DNA of 64,000 nucleotides from Streptomyces buecherae (GTDB lineage: Bacteria > Actinomycetota > Actinomycetes > Streptomycetales > Streptomycetaceae): the NCBI RefSeq assembly GCF_014295035.1, contig NZ_CP060404.1:4248501-4312500 (forward strand), written 5' to 3'. The notes under the pieces are model-generated. The model worked only from the letters and a program-made list of their open reading frames with translations, did not search any database and was not told the origin of the DNA. The position numbers were made by a program, and so were the translations under genes. Positions 15,384 through 24,585 of the stretch are shown here, piece by piece (within the stretch, counting starts at the first letter, position 1; every line of letters begins with the position of its first letter).

Positions 15384-16466
15384 TTAGCGCTCGACCTCGC
15401 CCTTGATGAACTTCTCGACGTTCTCCCGGGCCTGGTCGTCGAAGTACTGCACCGGGGGGGACTTCATGAAGTACGAGGAGGCCGACAGGATCGGGCCGCC
15501 GATGCCCCGGTCCTTGGCGATCTTCGCGGCGCGCAGCGCGTCGATGATCACGCCGGCGGAGTTGGGGGAGTCCCAGACCTCCAGCTTGTACTCCAGGTTC
15601 AGCGGGACGTCGCCGAACGCGCGACCCTCCAAGCGCACGTACGCCCACTTGCGGTCGTCCAGCCAGGCCACGTAGTCCGACGGGCCGATGTGGACGTTCT
15701 TGGCGCCCATGTCGCGGTCGGGGATCTGCGAGGTGACGGCCTGCGTCTTGGAGATCTTCTTGGACTCCAGGCGCTCGCGCTCCAACATGTTCTTGAAGTC
15801 CATGTTGCCGCCGACGTTGAGCTGCATCGTGCGGTCCAGGATGACGCCGCGGTCCTCGAACAGCTTGGCCATCACACGGTGCGTGATGGTCGCGCCGACC
15901 TGCGACTTGATGTCGTCACCGACGATCGGCACGCCGGCTTCGGTGAACTTGTCGGCCCACTCCTTGGTGCCCGCGATGAAGACCGGCAGCGCGTTGACGA
16001 AGCCGACCTTGGCGTCGATGGCGCACTGCGCGTAGTACTTCGCCGCGTCCTCGGAACCCACCGGCAGGTAGCAGACGAGGACGTCGACCTGGCGGTCCTT
16101 GAGGATCTGGACGATGTCGACGGGCGCCTCGGGCGACTCGTCGATGGTCTCGCGGTAGTACTTGCCGAGACCGTCGTACGTGTGGCCGCGCTGGACGGTC
16201 ACACCGCTCTGCGGGACGTCGCAGATCTTGATGGTGTTGTTCTCGCTGGCGCCGATCGCGTCCGCGAGGTCGAGACCGACCTTCTTGGCGTCCACGTCGA
16301 AGGCAGCCACGAACTCGATGTCCCGCACGTGGTACTCACCGAACTGCACGTGCATCAGACCCGGGACGCGGCTGTCCGGGTCGGCGTCCTTGTAGTACTC
16401 GACGCCCTGGACCAGCGAGGCGGCGCAGTTGCCCACGCCAACGATGGCTACGCGAACCGAACCCAT
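15384..16466 (-). CDS. ino1: Inositol-3-phosphate synthase
   Basis: 360-residue NAD-dependent enzyme converting glucose 6-phosphate to 1L-myo-inositol 3-phosphate, the entry step to mycothiol and phosphatidylinositol. Starts at ATG 16466 behind GGAG; the upstream frame is not part of it. N-terminal Rossmann motif VAIVGVGNCAASLVQG, conserved VDVLVCYLPVGSEDA, GDDIKSQVGATITHR and the C-terminal core NAGVII-type segment (WDSPNSAGVIIDALRAAK). The length is that of the short actinobacterial type rather than the 500-residue eukaryotic type. A PadR regulator lies directly upstream, separated by a terminator. Confidence 0.95.
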   Translation of the reverse strand: MGSVRVAIVGVGNCAASLVQGVEYYKDADPDSRVPGLMHVQFGEYHVRDIEFVAAFDVDAKKVGLDLADAIGASENNTIKICDVPQSGVTVQRGHTYDGLGKYYRETIDESPEAPVDIVQILKDRQVDVLVCYLPVGSEDAAKYYAQCAIDAKVGFVNALPVFIAGTKEWADKFTEAGVPIVGDDIKSQVGATITHRVMAKLFEDRGVILDRTMQLNVGGNMDFKNMLERERLESKKISKTQAVTSQIPDRDMGAKNVHIGPSDYVAWLDDRKWAYVRLEGRAFGDVPLNLEYKLEVWDSPNSAGVIIDALRAAKIAKDRGIGGPILSASSYFMKSPPVQYFDDQARENVEKFIKGEVER

Positions 16467-16496
16467 TCCGGTTGCTCCCTGTGTGTGTTCTTCGAC

Positions 16497-16521
16497 GAGG
16501 CCCCGCGGAGTGCGGGGCCTC
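16497..16521 (-). terminator. Terminator of padR gene
   Basis: Perfect 10-bp arms (16497-16506 and 16512-16521) with a 5-nt loop. It overlaps the padR stop and insulates ino1. Confidence 0.8.
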
Positions 16522-17212
16522 ACTTGGCGGTATCGTCGGACGGGTCCGGCCGGGTACTACCCCGATGCCGGGGCAGGCCGCCCGTGTCGTGCGATGTGTC
16601 CTGTTCGGCGGGCCGGCGCTGCTCGCGCCCCGCCCGTTCGCTCTCAATCAGCTCGTTGAGCCAGCGGACTTCGCGTTCCACTGACTCCATGCCATGCCGC
16701 TGGAGCTCCAGCGTGTAGTCGTCGAGCCGTTCGCGGGTGCGCGCGAGGGAGGCCCGCATCTTCTCCAGGCGCTCCTCCAGGCGGCTGCGCCGCCCCTCGA
16801 GGACGCGCATCCGCACATCCCGCGAGGTCTGCCCGAAGAAGGCGAAGCGGACGCCGAAGTGCTCGTCCTCCCAGGCGTCGGGCCCGGTGTGGGAGAGCAG
16901 CTCCTCGAAGCGCTCCTTGCCCTCGGGCGTCAGCCGGTAGACGATCTTCGCTCGCCGCCCGCCGAGCGCCGCGCTGGAGGGCACCACGCGGCCGGCCGGC
17001 GCGGTGGCGTCCTCGGCGGCCCCGGTCGACTCCTCGATCAACCAGCCGTTGGTGACCAGCGTCTTGAGGCAGGGATAGAGGCTCCCGTAGCTGAAGGCGC
17101 GAAACACCCCGAGCGAGGTGTTCAGCCGCTTTCGCAGCTCGTACCCGTGCATGGGGGACTCGCGCAGCAGACCGAGGACGGCGAACTCCAGAACGCCGGA
17201 ACGCCTGCTCAT
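16520..17212 (-). CDS. PadR-family transcriptional regulator
   Basis: 230 residues from ATG 17212 (GGAAG upstream). N-terminal winged helix typical of PadR: LEFAVLGLLRESPMHGYELRKRL, then FSYGSLYPCLKTLVTNGW. A C-terminal helical dimerisation part follows (RVLEGRRSRLEERLEKMRASLARTRERL), and the extreme C terminus is disordered. A 19-bp perfect palindrome lies 66 bases upstream of the start, a likely autoregulatory operator. The gene keeps the same position next to ino1 in other Streptomyces from memory; its ligand is unknown. Confidence 0.9.
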   Translation of the reverse strand: MSRRSGVLEFAVLGLLRESPMHGYELRKRLNTSLGVFRAFSYGSLYPCLKTLVTNGWLIEESTGAAEDATAPAGRVVPSSAALGGRRAKIVYRLTPEGKERFEELLSHTGPDAWEDEHFGVRFAFFGQTSRDVRMRVLEGRRSRLEERLEKMRASLARTRERLDDYTLELQRHGMESVEREVRWLNELIESERAGREQRRPAEQDTSHDTGGLPRHRGSTRPDPSDDTAK

Positions 17213-17277
17213 CCCCCGCCCTTCCCCTACTGCCGATGGTCTGCCGATGGCGCGTTGCGTGCACTTATGCCGAGCTG

Positions 17278-17296
17278 ATGTATCGACTCGATACAT
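17278..17296. promoter_or_regulatory. Putative PadR operator
   Basis: Perfect palindrome ATGTATCGACTCGATACAT, nine bases per arm around one central base. The outer ATGT...ACAT pattern is common in PadR operators; binding is inferred. Confidence 0.6.
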
Positions 17297-17388
17297 CCAG
17301 ACGATAGAACGGCACACTCCCCGGGACAAGAGCGGGCACGGTGAACGAGGTCACATCACCGTTTCGTGCGACCCAACGTGCCTGATTT

Positions 17389-17415
17389 GGAATGAAGATG
17401 ATGAGTGGGCAGGTT
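17389..17415 (+). promoter_or_regulatory. Possible SigR-like promoter upstream of PBP gene
   Basis: GGAAT at 17389-17393 and GTT at 17413-17415 with a 19-base spacer, one longer than the consensus; about 180 bases before the PBP start. Confidence 0.3.
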
Positions 17416-17593
17416 TTGACCGTGCGTACTCTGTTCGCCATGCAGACCACCGGGAACCGTGGAGCGCCGCGAGGCGTCTTCGTCCTGGATGCCGTGCGTC
17501 CGGCCGCCCTTCGGCGCTGGCGCGCACGTTGGGGGGACCGCAAGCCACTTGCCGCTTCCAGGCGATCGCGCCTGCCCGAGGAGTAGTCGTTCC

Positions 17594-20398
17594 ATGAGCG
17601 AGCACCGTCGCAAGCCGCCGCAGCCCCAGGGCGGCGGACGAGCAGCGGCCCGGCGCGCGGCGCAGCAGCCGCCAGGCCGCCGCGCAGCGCCACCACCGAG
17701 CAGTACGGGGCCGGGCTCCGATGCGTATGAGTCACCCGACGCGGGAGCGCCCCGCGGCGGCCGGGCCGAGTCCCGCCGTGCGGCCCGCGGGGGCGGGGGC
17801 CGCCGGAGAGCCGGAGCCGCGGGAGCGGGCGCCGGGGCCGGGGCCGGGGCGAGCGCGGCCCACGGGGCGGCCGGCGCTGGTGGTCCCGGCGCGCCCGGCG
17901 GCGGCGCCGGTGGGGCTGGAGGAGGACGCAGAGCCGCGGGCGCGGCCGGTGCCGGAGGCGGGCGCGGGCGCGGCCGTGGGGCGGGTGCCGCGGGCCGTAC
18001 CAAGAAGCGGTTCATCGACTACCCGCGGGCGGGCAAGCGCGGCTTCAAGCGCTGGATGCCCTCCTGGAAGCTGGTCACCGGCACCTGCCTGGTCTTCTTC
18101 GCGCTCCTGATCGGCGCGGTGGGCATAGCGCTGATGCTGGTGGAGGTCCCCACGGCGCAGGCCGCGTCCAAGACGCAGAAGAACGTCTACTACTGGGCGG
18201 ACGGCAAGCAGATGGTCGTCTCCGGCGGAGGCGACCTCAACCGGCAGATCGTGCCGCTCTCCAAGATCCCCAAGTCGATGCGGAACGCGGTGATCGCCGC
18301 CGAGAACGCCTCGTTCTACGACGACGCCGGCGTCGACCCGATGGGTGTGGCGCGCGCGGTGGTCAACATGGCCAAGGGCGGCCAGACGCAGAGTGGCTCG
18401 ACCATCACCCAGCAGTTCGTGAAGAACACCTACCTGGGCCAGGAGCAGACGCTCAAGCGCAAGGTCACCGAGCTCTTCATCTCCATCAAGGTGGGCGCCA
18501 CCAAGGACAAGGACGACATCCTCGAGGGCTACCTGAACACCGCCTACTACGGCCGCGGCGCCTACGGCATCCAGGCGGCGGCCCGCGCGTTCTACGACAA
18601 GGACTGCGAGGACCTGACCACGAGCGAGAGCGCGTTCCTCGCCGCGACGCTCAACGGTCCGAACCTCTACGACCCGGCCGGCGGCCAGGGCATGGCGGCG
18701 ACCAAGGAGAAGAACCGCAAGCGGGCCGAGGCGCGTTGGGCGTGGACGCTGGACCGTGAGGTCAAGGTCGGCCGGCTCGACAGCGCGGAGCGGGAGAAGA
18801 TCACCAAGTTCCCCGAGCCGCAGAAGCCCAAGCTGGCGACGAACAAGGCCGGTCAGATCGGCTACCTGACCGACCTCGCCGACAACTACATCATCGCCAA
18901 TTCCGACATCTCCAAGGCCGAGTTGGACCGCGGTGGCTACCAGATCCACACCACCTTCGACCGCGAGAAGATGAAGGCGCTGGAGAAGACGGTCAACAAG
19001 GTCTCCAAGGAGAACATCCGGCCCGACAAGCGCCCGCAGGACAAGCACGTCCAGTTCGGTGGGGCGTCCGTGGAGCCGGGGACCGGCAAGATCGTCGCCA
19101 TCTACGGCGGCAAGAACGCACTGGAGCACTACACCAACAACGCGGACGACACCGGCGTCCAGGTCGGCTCCACGTTCAAGCCGTTCGTGCTGGCGGCGGC
19201 CATGACGGACGGCAAGCGCGATCCCGCCCTGCCCCCCGAACAGTCCAGAGAACAACGCACCCTGGTCTCGCCCAAGAGCATCTACAACGGCGACAACAAG
19301 GTGACGCTGCGGGACTACAAGGGCGAGGTGTGGCTGGACAAGGACGGCAAGGAGTGGCACCAGCGCAACGACGGTGACGAGAGCAGAGGCAAGATCGACC
19401 TGCGCACCGCCATGCAGTTCTCGGTGAACACGCCGTTCATCCAGCTCGGCATGGACGTCGGCACCGACAAGGTGCGCGACGCGGCGCTCGCCGCCGGGCT
19501 CAGCAAGAGCCAACTCGCCTCCATCACGCCGACGTTCTCGCTCGGCACGTCGTCGCCGAGCGCGATCCGGCTCGCCGGCTCGTACGCCACGTTCGCGGCC
19601 AGCGGCAAGCAGGCCGACCCGTACTCCGTGACCAAGGTCGAGCGGGACGGGGCCGAGGAGTACGTGCACGAGGAGAAGATCGAGCAGGCGTTTGAGCCGA
19701 ACGTGGCGGACAACGTCACCGACGTGCTCAAGACCGTGGTCGAGAAGGGCACCGGCACCTCCGCGCGGATCGGGCGCGAGGCGGCGGGCAAGACCGGCAC
19801 CACCGACGACAACAAGTCGGCCTGGTTCGCCGGGTACACCCCGCAGCTCTCCACCGCGATCGGCATGTGGCGGGTCGACGACCAGGCCAAGAACCAGAAG
19901 TTCCTGCCGATGTACGGCGTGGGCTCCGACACCGGCTCCGAGAGCATCCACGGTGCCTCGTACCCGGCCAAGATCTGGGCCGGGTACATGAAGGAAGCGC
20001 TCAAGAACGAGAAGAAGCTGACCTTCCCCAAGCCCTCCCCGATCGGCGACAAGATCTACGGGGACGGCGCCAGCCCGCCGCCCACGCAGACGGCACCGCC
20101 GACGACGGAGCCGCCGACCGAGGAGCCGACGGAGGAGCCCACCACGACGCCTCCGACGACCCCGACCAAGACGCCCACCACGACGCCTCCGACGACGCCC
20201 CCGACGACGCCGACCGACACCTGCGGTCCCCTCGACCCGACCTGCGGTGACGACGGCGGACCGGGCGGTGGCGATCCGGGCGGGCCGGGCGGTGGTGACC
20301 CCGGTGGTCCGGGCGGCCCGGGTGGCCAGGGCGGGCCAGGCGGCGGTTCGCCCAGCACGACGCCCACGGAGGACGACAACGAGCACGGCTGGCTGTAG
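17594..20398 (+). CDS. Class A penicillin-binding protein (bifunctional transglycosylase/transpeptidase)
   Basis: 934 residues. Cytoplasmic head of about 150 residues rich in Ala, Gly, Arg and Pro; one membrane helix near residue 157 (LVTGTCLVFFALLIGAVGIA); GT51 glycosyltransferase with AAENASF and GGQTQSGSTITQQFVKN (about 235-275); transpeptidase with S-T-F-K (Ser near 525), S-V-N (about 609) and K-T-G-T (about 732). A Thr/Pro/Glu linker and a Gly/Pro-rich tail end the protein. Polymerises and cross-links peptidoglycan outside the membrane. ATG at 17594 follows GAGGAG. Related to PonA-type actinobacterial enzymes; the syntenic S. coelicolor gene is also a class A PBP. Confidence 0.95.
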   Translation: MSEHRRKPPQPQGGGRAAARRAAQQPPGRRAAPPPSSTGPGSDAYESPDAGAPRGGRAESRRAARGGGGRRRAGAAGAGAGAGAGASAAHGAAGAGGPGAPGGGAGGAGGGRRAAGAAGAGGGRGRGRGAGAAGRTKKRFIDYPRAGKRGFKRWMPSWKLVTGTCLVFFALLIGAVGIALMLVEVPTAQAASKTQKNVYYWADGKQMVVSGGGDLNRQIVPLSKIPKSMRNAVIAAENASFYDDAGVDPMGVARAVVNMAKGGQTQSGSTITQQFVKNTYLGQEQTLKRKVTELFISIKVGATKDKDDILEGYLNTAYYGRGAYGIQAAARAFYDKDCEDLTTSESAFLAATLNGPNLYDPAGGQGMAATKEKNRKRAEARWAWTLDREVKVGRLDSAEREKITKFPEPQKPKLATNKAGQIGYLTDLADNYIIANSDISKAELDRGGYQIHTTFDREKMKALEKTVNKVSKENIRPDKRPQDKHVQFGGASVEPGTGKIVAIYGGKNALEHYTNNADDTGVQVGSTFKPFVLAAAMTDGKRDPALPPEQSREQRTLVSPKSIYNGDNKVTLRDYKGEVWLDKDGKEWHQRNDGDESRGKIDLRTAMQFSVNTPFIQLGMDVGTDKVRDAALAAGLSKSQLASITPTFSLGTSSPSAIRLAGSYATFAASGKQADPYSVTKVERDGAEEYVHEEKIEQAFEPNVADNVTDVLKTVVEKGTGTSARIGREAAGKTGTTDDNKSAWFAGYTPQLSTAIGMWRVDDQAKNQKFLPMYGVGSDTGSESIHGASYPAKIWAGYMKEALKNEKKLTFPKPSPIGDKIYGDGASPPPTQTAPPTTEPPTEEPTEEPTTTPPTTPTKTPTTTPPTTPPTTPTDTCGPLDPTCGDDGGPGGGDPGGPGGGDPGGPGGPGGQGGPGGGSPSTTPTEDDNEHGWL

Positions 20399-20458
20399 CC
20401 GCTCTCGCCCGCCGACCCCCGGCCACGGCCGGGTGGTACGGACGAGGTGAGGGAAGAT

Positions 20459-20494
20459 CCACAGGGCGGGTCCGTTCGCGGGCCCGCCCTGTGG
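20459..20494 (+). terminator. Terminator of PBP gene
   Basis: Inverted repeat with 16-bp arms (20459-20474 and 20479-20494, one G:U) around a TTCG tetraloop. Confidence 0.85.
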
Positions 20495-20635
20495 CGTTGC
20501 CGGGTGCCAGCGAGCCGAGCCCGCGCCCCGGGTGTGGCGGCCGGGTGCCCGTCGCGTGCCGGGTACGTGCCCGTGCGGCGGGCCCCGACACCGGCCCACA
20601 CCGCCGCCGCGCCCCTCGTACGGCAGGATGTGCGC

Positions 20636-22168
20636 ATGACGAGCGCCCACGGCCCCCACCCGCGTGCCACCGCCGCCCGGAACCCCGTACGGCCCACCGC
20701 CGAGGATGAGGTGGCGGCGGCCGGCAGCGAGCTGATCGGCGGGCCCGTCGGGCGCCGGGCGCTGTCCGGCGTGAACTGGTGGACGCCGGTGCGGATCATC
20801 GCGCTCGTGACGATCGGCATGTTCGCCCTCGGCATGGCGCAGAAGGTGCCCTGCTACGACGGCGGCTGGTTCTTCGGCACCACCACCCAGTACACGCGCG
20901 CCTGCTACTCCGACATCCCCCACCTGTACGCCGGCCGCGGCTTCTCCATCGACCTCGTCCCGTACTTCGACCGCATCCCGCAGGACGTCGCCGGGAGCAT
21001 GGAGTACCTCGAATACCCGGTCCTGACCGGGCTGTTCATGGAGGTCGCCTCCTGGCTCACGCCACACGACGGCAGCGACCAGCACCGGGCCCAGATCTAC
21101 TGGCTGGTGAACTCCGGGATGCTGATGGTCTGCGCCGTCGTCATCGCCGTCTGCGTGACCCGCACCCACCGGCGACGGCCCTGGGACGGGCTGCTGGTGG
21201 CGCTGGCCCCGGCCTTCGCGCTGACCGCCACCGTCAACTGGGACCTGTTCGCGGTCGCGCTCACCGCCGCCTCCCTGCTCGCGTGGTCCCGCAGCCGCCC
21301 GCTGGCCGCCGGCGTGCTCCTCGGGCTCGCCACCGCCGCCAAGCTCTACCCCGTGCTGCTGATCGGCCCGCTGCTGCTGCTGTGCCTGCGCGCGCGGCGC
21401 TGGCGCGCCTGGTGGTCGGCCATCGCGGGCGCCGCGGCGGCCTGGCTCGTGGTCAACCTGCCCGTCATGCTCACCCAGGACCAGCAGGGCGACCTGGCGA
21501 TCAGGGAGGGCTGGACGAAGTTCTACACCTTCAGCCAGGAGCGGCCCGTCGACTTCGGCTCCGTCTGGCTGATCGTCTCCCAGCGCTCCGGCAACCCGCT
21601 GGACGACGCCAACACCTACGCCACGCTCCTGATGCTGCTGGCCTGCATCGGCATAGGTGCCCTCGCGCTGTGCGCCCCGCGCCGCCCCCGGCTGGCCCAG
21701 CTCGCTTTCCTGGTCGTCGCCGCGTTCATCGTGACCAACAAGGTCTACTCGCCGCAGTACGTGCTGTGGCTGGTCCCGCTGGCGGCCCTCGCCCGACCCC
21801 GCTGGCGCGACTTCCTCATCTGGCAGGCCGGCGAACTGCTGTACTTCCTCGGCGTCTGGATGTACCTGGCGTACACCCACAGCGGCGACAAGCACCACGG
21901 GCTGCCCACGGAGGGCTACCAACTGGCCATCGTGCTGCACCTGCTCGGCACGCTCTACCTGTGTGCGGTGGTCGTCCGGGACGTGCTGCTGCCCGAGTAC
22001 GACCCGGTGCGCCGGGACGGCTCCGACGATCCCTCGGGGGGCGTGCTCGACGGGGCGCCGGACGCGTTCACGCTGCGCCGGCCCGTGGTCAAGCACGGCC
22101 CGGGCGACACGTACCCGCACGGGGGCCGGGCCGGCCGTGGTGCGCACGGCGGCACGTACCTGGAGTAG
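20636..22168 (+). CDS. GT87-type polyprenol-phosphate-dependent glycosyltransferase (membrane)
   Basis: 510 residues from ATG 20636, behind GCAGGA. Many hydrophobic helices, beginning with VRIIALVTIGMFALGMAQKV; an extracellular-loop region with FSIDLVPYFDRIPQ, then repeated membrane segments with LLGLATAAKLYPVLLIGPLLLL and NKVYSPQYVLWLVPLAAL. This pattern fits the DUF2029/GT87 group, which includes mannosyltransferases such as PimE using polyprenyl-phospho-mannose. Acceptor unknown; in this envelope-rich neighbourhood a phosphatidylinositol mannoside or cell-wall glycan is plausible. Transcribed alone between two terminators. Confidence 0.8.
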   Translation: MTSAHGPHPRATAARNPVRPTAEDEVAAAGSELIGGPVGRRALSGVNWWTPVRIIALVTIGMFALGMAQKVPCYDGGWFFGTTTQYTRACYSDIPHLYAGRGFSIDLVPYFDRIPQDVAGSMEYLEYPVLTGLFMEVASWLTPHDGSDQHRAQIYWLVNSGMLMVCAVVIAVCVTRTHRRRPWDGLLVALAPAFALTATVNWDLFAVALTAASLLAWSRSRPLAAGVLLGLATAAKLYPVLLIGPLLLLCLRARRWRAWWSAIAGAAAAWLVVNLPVMLTQDQQGDLAIREGWTKFYTFSQERPVDFGSVWLIVSQRSGNPLDDANTYATLLMLLACIGIGALALCAPRRPRLAQLAFLVVAAFIVTNKVYSPQYVLWLVPLAALARPRWRDFLIWQAGELLYFLGVWMYLAYTHSGDKHHGLPTEGYQLAIVLHLLGTLYLCAVVVRDVLLPEYDPVRRDGSDDPSGGVLDGAPDAFTLRRPVVKHGPGDTYPHGGRAGRGAHGGTYLE

Positions 22169-22224
22169 CGCACGGGCCCGGCGGGCGACCGGCCCCCGGG
22201 CGGTCGGTGGCACGGGAAACGCCG

Positions 22225-22252
22225 CAGGCCCCGCACGTGAGCGCGGGGCCTG
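22225..22252. terminator. Bidirectional terminator, GT87 / racemase-like gene
   Basis: Perfect 10-bp arms (22225-22234 and 22243-22252), 8-nt loop, between convergent genes. Confidence 0.75.
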
Positions 22253-22305
22253 TCAGAGGCGCGGGACGGCCGGGGCGGGCGGGCCCCGACGGCGGTCGCG
22301 CCGGG

Positions 22306-23337
22306 TCAGCGATCCAGTATCCGGTCGTACTGGGTGGTGGTGTGGCGCAGGCTGGCCACCAGTTCGTCGCCGACCTGGGGGGCCGGCACGTCGCTCGGGA
22401 CGAAGAGGATGGACACCTGCATGTGCGGCGGCTCGGCGAACCAGCGCTGCTTCCCGGCCCAGGTGAACGGCGACAGGTTGCGGTTCACGGTCGCAAGTCC
22501 CGCCCGGGCCACGCCCTTGGCGCGCGGCATCATGCCGTGCAGCGCCTTGGGGGCCTCCAGGCCCACGCCGTGCGAGGTGCCGCCGGCGACGACGACGAGG
22601 TAGCCGTCCCCCGCGGTCTTCTGCTGCCGGTAGCCGAAGCGGTCGCCCTTGGAGACCCGGGTGACGTCGAGCACCGAGCCGCGGTACTCGGTCGCGTCGT
22701 GGTCCCCCAGCCACAGCCGGGTGCCGATCCGGGCGCGGAAGCGGGTCTGCGGGAACTGCTGCTGGAGCCGGGCCAGTTCCTCGGCCTTGAGGTGGCTGAC
22801 GAACATGGTGTGCAGCGGCAGCCGCGCCGCGCGCAGCCGGTCCATCCAGCCGATGACCTCCTCCACCGCGTCGGAGCCGTCGGTGCGGTCCAGCGGGAGG
22901 TGGAGGGCGAAGCCCTCGAGCCGTACGTTCTCGATCGCCGCGTGCAGCTTCGGCAGGTCCTCCTCGGTCACCCCGTGCCGCTTCATGCTGCTCATGACCT
23001 CGATCATGACGCGGGCGTTGACCAGGCCGTACACGCCGTCGACCGAGGAGACCGAGCGGATGACCCGGTCGGGCAGCGGCACCGGCTCCTCGCCGCGGCG
23101 GAAGGGCGTGAGGACGAGCAGGTCGCCGCTGAAGGTGTCCTTCATGCGCGCGGCCTCGTAGGTGGTGCCGACCGCCAGGATGTCGGAGCCGATACGGGTG
23201 GTCTCCTCGGCCAGCCGCTCGTGGCCGAAGCCGTAGCCGTTGCCCTTACAGACCGGGACCATGCCAGGGAACTGCTGGAGGACGCTCTGCTGGTGGGCCC
23301 GCCACCGCGCGGTGTCGACGTAGAGGGTGAGCGCCAT
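22306..23337 (-). CDS. Alanine-racemase-like PLP-dependent protein
   Basis: 343 residues from ATG 23337 (an in-frame ATG at 23379 is possible but has no ribosome site). The N-terminal TIM-barrel signature with the presumed PLP lysine is VPVCKGNGYGFGHE (about residues 28-41), matching the V-K-A-N-A-Y-G-H-G of alanine racemases; further on come LHTMFVSHLKAEE and RARIGTRLWLG. A C-terminal region only loosely resembles that of Alr, so racemase activity on alanine is not assured. Follows femX on the same strand, pointing to amino-acid supply or editing for the peptidoglycan stem or bridge. Confidence 0.75.
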   Translation of the reverse strand: MALTLYVDTARWRAHQQSVLQQFPGMVPVCKGNGYGFGHERLAEETTRIGSDILAVGTTYEAARMKDTFSGDLLVLTPFRRGEEPVPLPDRVIRSVSSVDGVYGLVNARVMIEVMSSMKRHGVTEEDLPKLHAAIENVRLEGFALHLPLDRTDGSDAVEEVIGWMDRLRAARLPLHTMFVSHLKAEELARLQQQFPQTRFRARIGTRLWLGDHDATEYRGSVLDVTRVSKGDRFGYRQQKTAGDGYLVVVAGGTSHGVGLEAPKALHGMMPRAKGVARAGLATVNRNLSPFTWAGKQRWFAEPPHMQVSILFVPSDVPAPQVGDELVASLRHTTTQYDRILDR

Positions 23338-23466
23338 GGCTGGTGGGAGACCTTTCTCGTCAGTCGGCTCGGGGTTCATCGTGGTCGGTGCGGGTGCCGG
23401 TTACTCCCGGCGTGGTCGGGCGAGCGGGCAGTGGGCGCTCGTTCGTACGAGGTCCCGCCGCGGGCC

Positions 23467-24585
23467 CTAGCGGCGCGACATATACATGTCGAGCGCCTTG
23501 TGGAGCAGCTTGTTCAGCGGGAAGTCCCACTCGCCCAGGTACTCGGCCGCCTGCCCGCCGGTACCGACCTTGAACTGGATCAGGCCGAAGAGGTGGTCGG
23601 TCTCGTCGAGCGAGTCGCTGATGCCGCGCAGGTCGTAGACGCTGGCGCCGAGCGCGTACGCGTCGCGCAGCATGCGCCACTGCATCGCGTTCGACGGGCG
23701 CACCTCGCGCTTGTGGTTGGCGGAGGCGCCGTAGGAGTACCAGACGTGCCCGCCCACGATCAGCATCGTGGCGGCAGCCACCGCCTCGCCCTCGTGCATG
23801 GCGAAGTAGAGCCGCATCCGGTTGGGGTCTTCGCTGTTGAGCGCCGTCCACATGCGCTGGAAGTAGCTGAGCGGACGCGGGCGGAAGTGGTCGCGCTCGG
23901 CGGTGATCTCGTACAGCCGCTGCCACTCGCCCAGGTGCTCGTAGCCGCCCTGGACGACCTCGACGCCCGCCTTCTCGGCCTTCTTGATGTTGCGCCGCCA
24001 CAACTGGTTGAAGCCCTTGTGGACGGATTCCAGCGAGCGGTTCTCCAGCGGCACCTGGAAGACGTAGCGCGGCTGGACGTCGCCGAAGCCGGCGCCGCCG
24101 TCCTCGCCCTGTTGCCAGCCCATCTTCCGCAGCCGCTCGGCGACCTCGAAGGCGCGCGGCTCGATGTGGGTGGCCTCCACGTCACGCAGCCGCTTGACGT
24201 CCGGGTTCTGGATGCCGGCCTTGATCGCGGCGGCGTCCCAGCGCCGGATGATCACGGGCGGGCCCATCTTCACCGAGAACGCGCCCTGCCGTTTGAGGTG
24301 CGCGAGCATCGGCCGCAGCCAGTCCTCCAGGTTCGGCGCGTACCAGTTCAGCACCGGGCCCTCGGGTAGGTAGGCCAGATACCGCTTGATCTTGGGGAGC
24401 TGCCGGTAGAGCACCAGGCCGGCGCCGACGACCTGGCCCGTGCTGTCGAACCAGCCCAGGCTCTCCGAGCGCCACTCGGTCTTGACGTCCGCCCACGCCG
24501 GGACCTGCATGTGGCTCGCCGCCGGCAGACTCTGGATGTACGCCAGATGTTGCTCGCGGCTGATGGTCCTCAGGGTCAGGCTCAT
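23467..24585 (-). CDS. femX: FemX: tRNA-dependent peptidoglycan interpeptide-bridge glycyltransferase
   Basis: 372 residues from ATG 24585, 10 bases after GAGGAG. Fem/MurJ-unrelated GNAT-like double fold: QVPAWADVKTEWRSESLGWFD at the N terminus, KMGPPVIIRRWD in the middle, and the C-terminal signature YGASANHKREVRPSNAMQWRMLRDAYALGASVYDLRGI. Streptomyces cross-link peptidoglycan through a single glycine on L,L-diaminopimelate, and FemX adds it to lipid II; it is essential in S. coelicolor. Transcribed toward the racemase-like gene, 129 bases apart. Confidence 0.9.
   Translation of the reverse strand: MSLTLRTISREQHLAYIQSLPAASHMQVPAWADVKTEWRSESLGWFDSTGQVVGAGLVLYRQLPKIKRYLAYLPEGPVLNWYAPNLEDWLRPMLAHLKRQGAFSVKMGPPVIIRRWDAAAIKAGIQNPDVKRLRDVEATHIEPRAFEVAERLRKMGWQQGEDGGAGFGDVQPRYVFQVPLENRSLESVHKGFNQLWRRNIKKAEKAGVEVVQGGYEHLGEWQRLYEITAERDHFRPRPLSYFQRMWTALNSEDPNRMRLYFAMHEGEAVAAATMLIVGGHVWYSYGASANHKREVRPSNAMQWRMLRDAYALGASVYDLRGISDSLDETDHLFGLIQFKVGTGGQAAEYLGEWDFPLNKLLHKALDMYMSRR

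Larger units (their letters stand above)
17213..17593. other. Intergenic region, padR / PBP divergent promoters
   Basis: 381 bases between divergent genes. It holds the padR-side palindrome and a GGAAT-N19-GTT element on the plus strand. No RNA gene or small CDS with a convincing start was found. Confidence 0.6.

Noticed and set aside
17732..22213. A 1493-residue open frame on the minus strand
   Set aside because: It is antisense to the PBP and GT87 genes, with low-complexity Arg/Val/Gly composition; an artefact of high GC content.
24010..24030. A DnaA-box-like CCGTCCACA on the minus strand inside femX
   Set aside because: A single, poorer match in coding sequence, with no neighbours; expected by chance.
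20779..24369. A 1196-residue open frame on the plus strand
   Set aside because: It overlaps the real GT87, racemase-like and FemX genes out of frame or antisense, with no ribosome site or recognisable domain.
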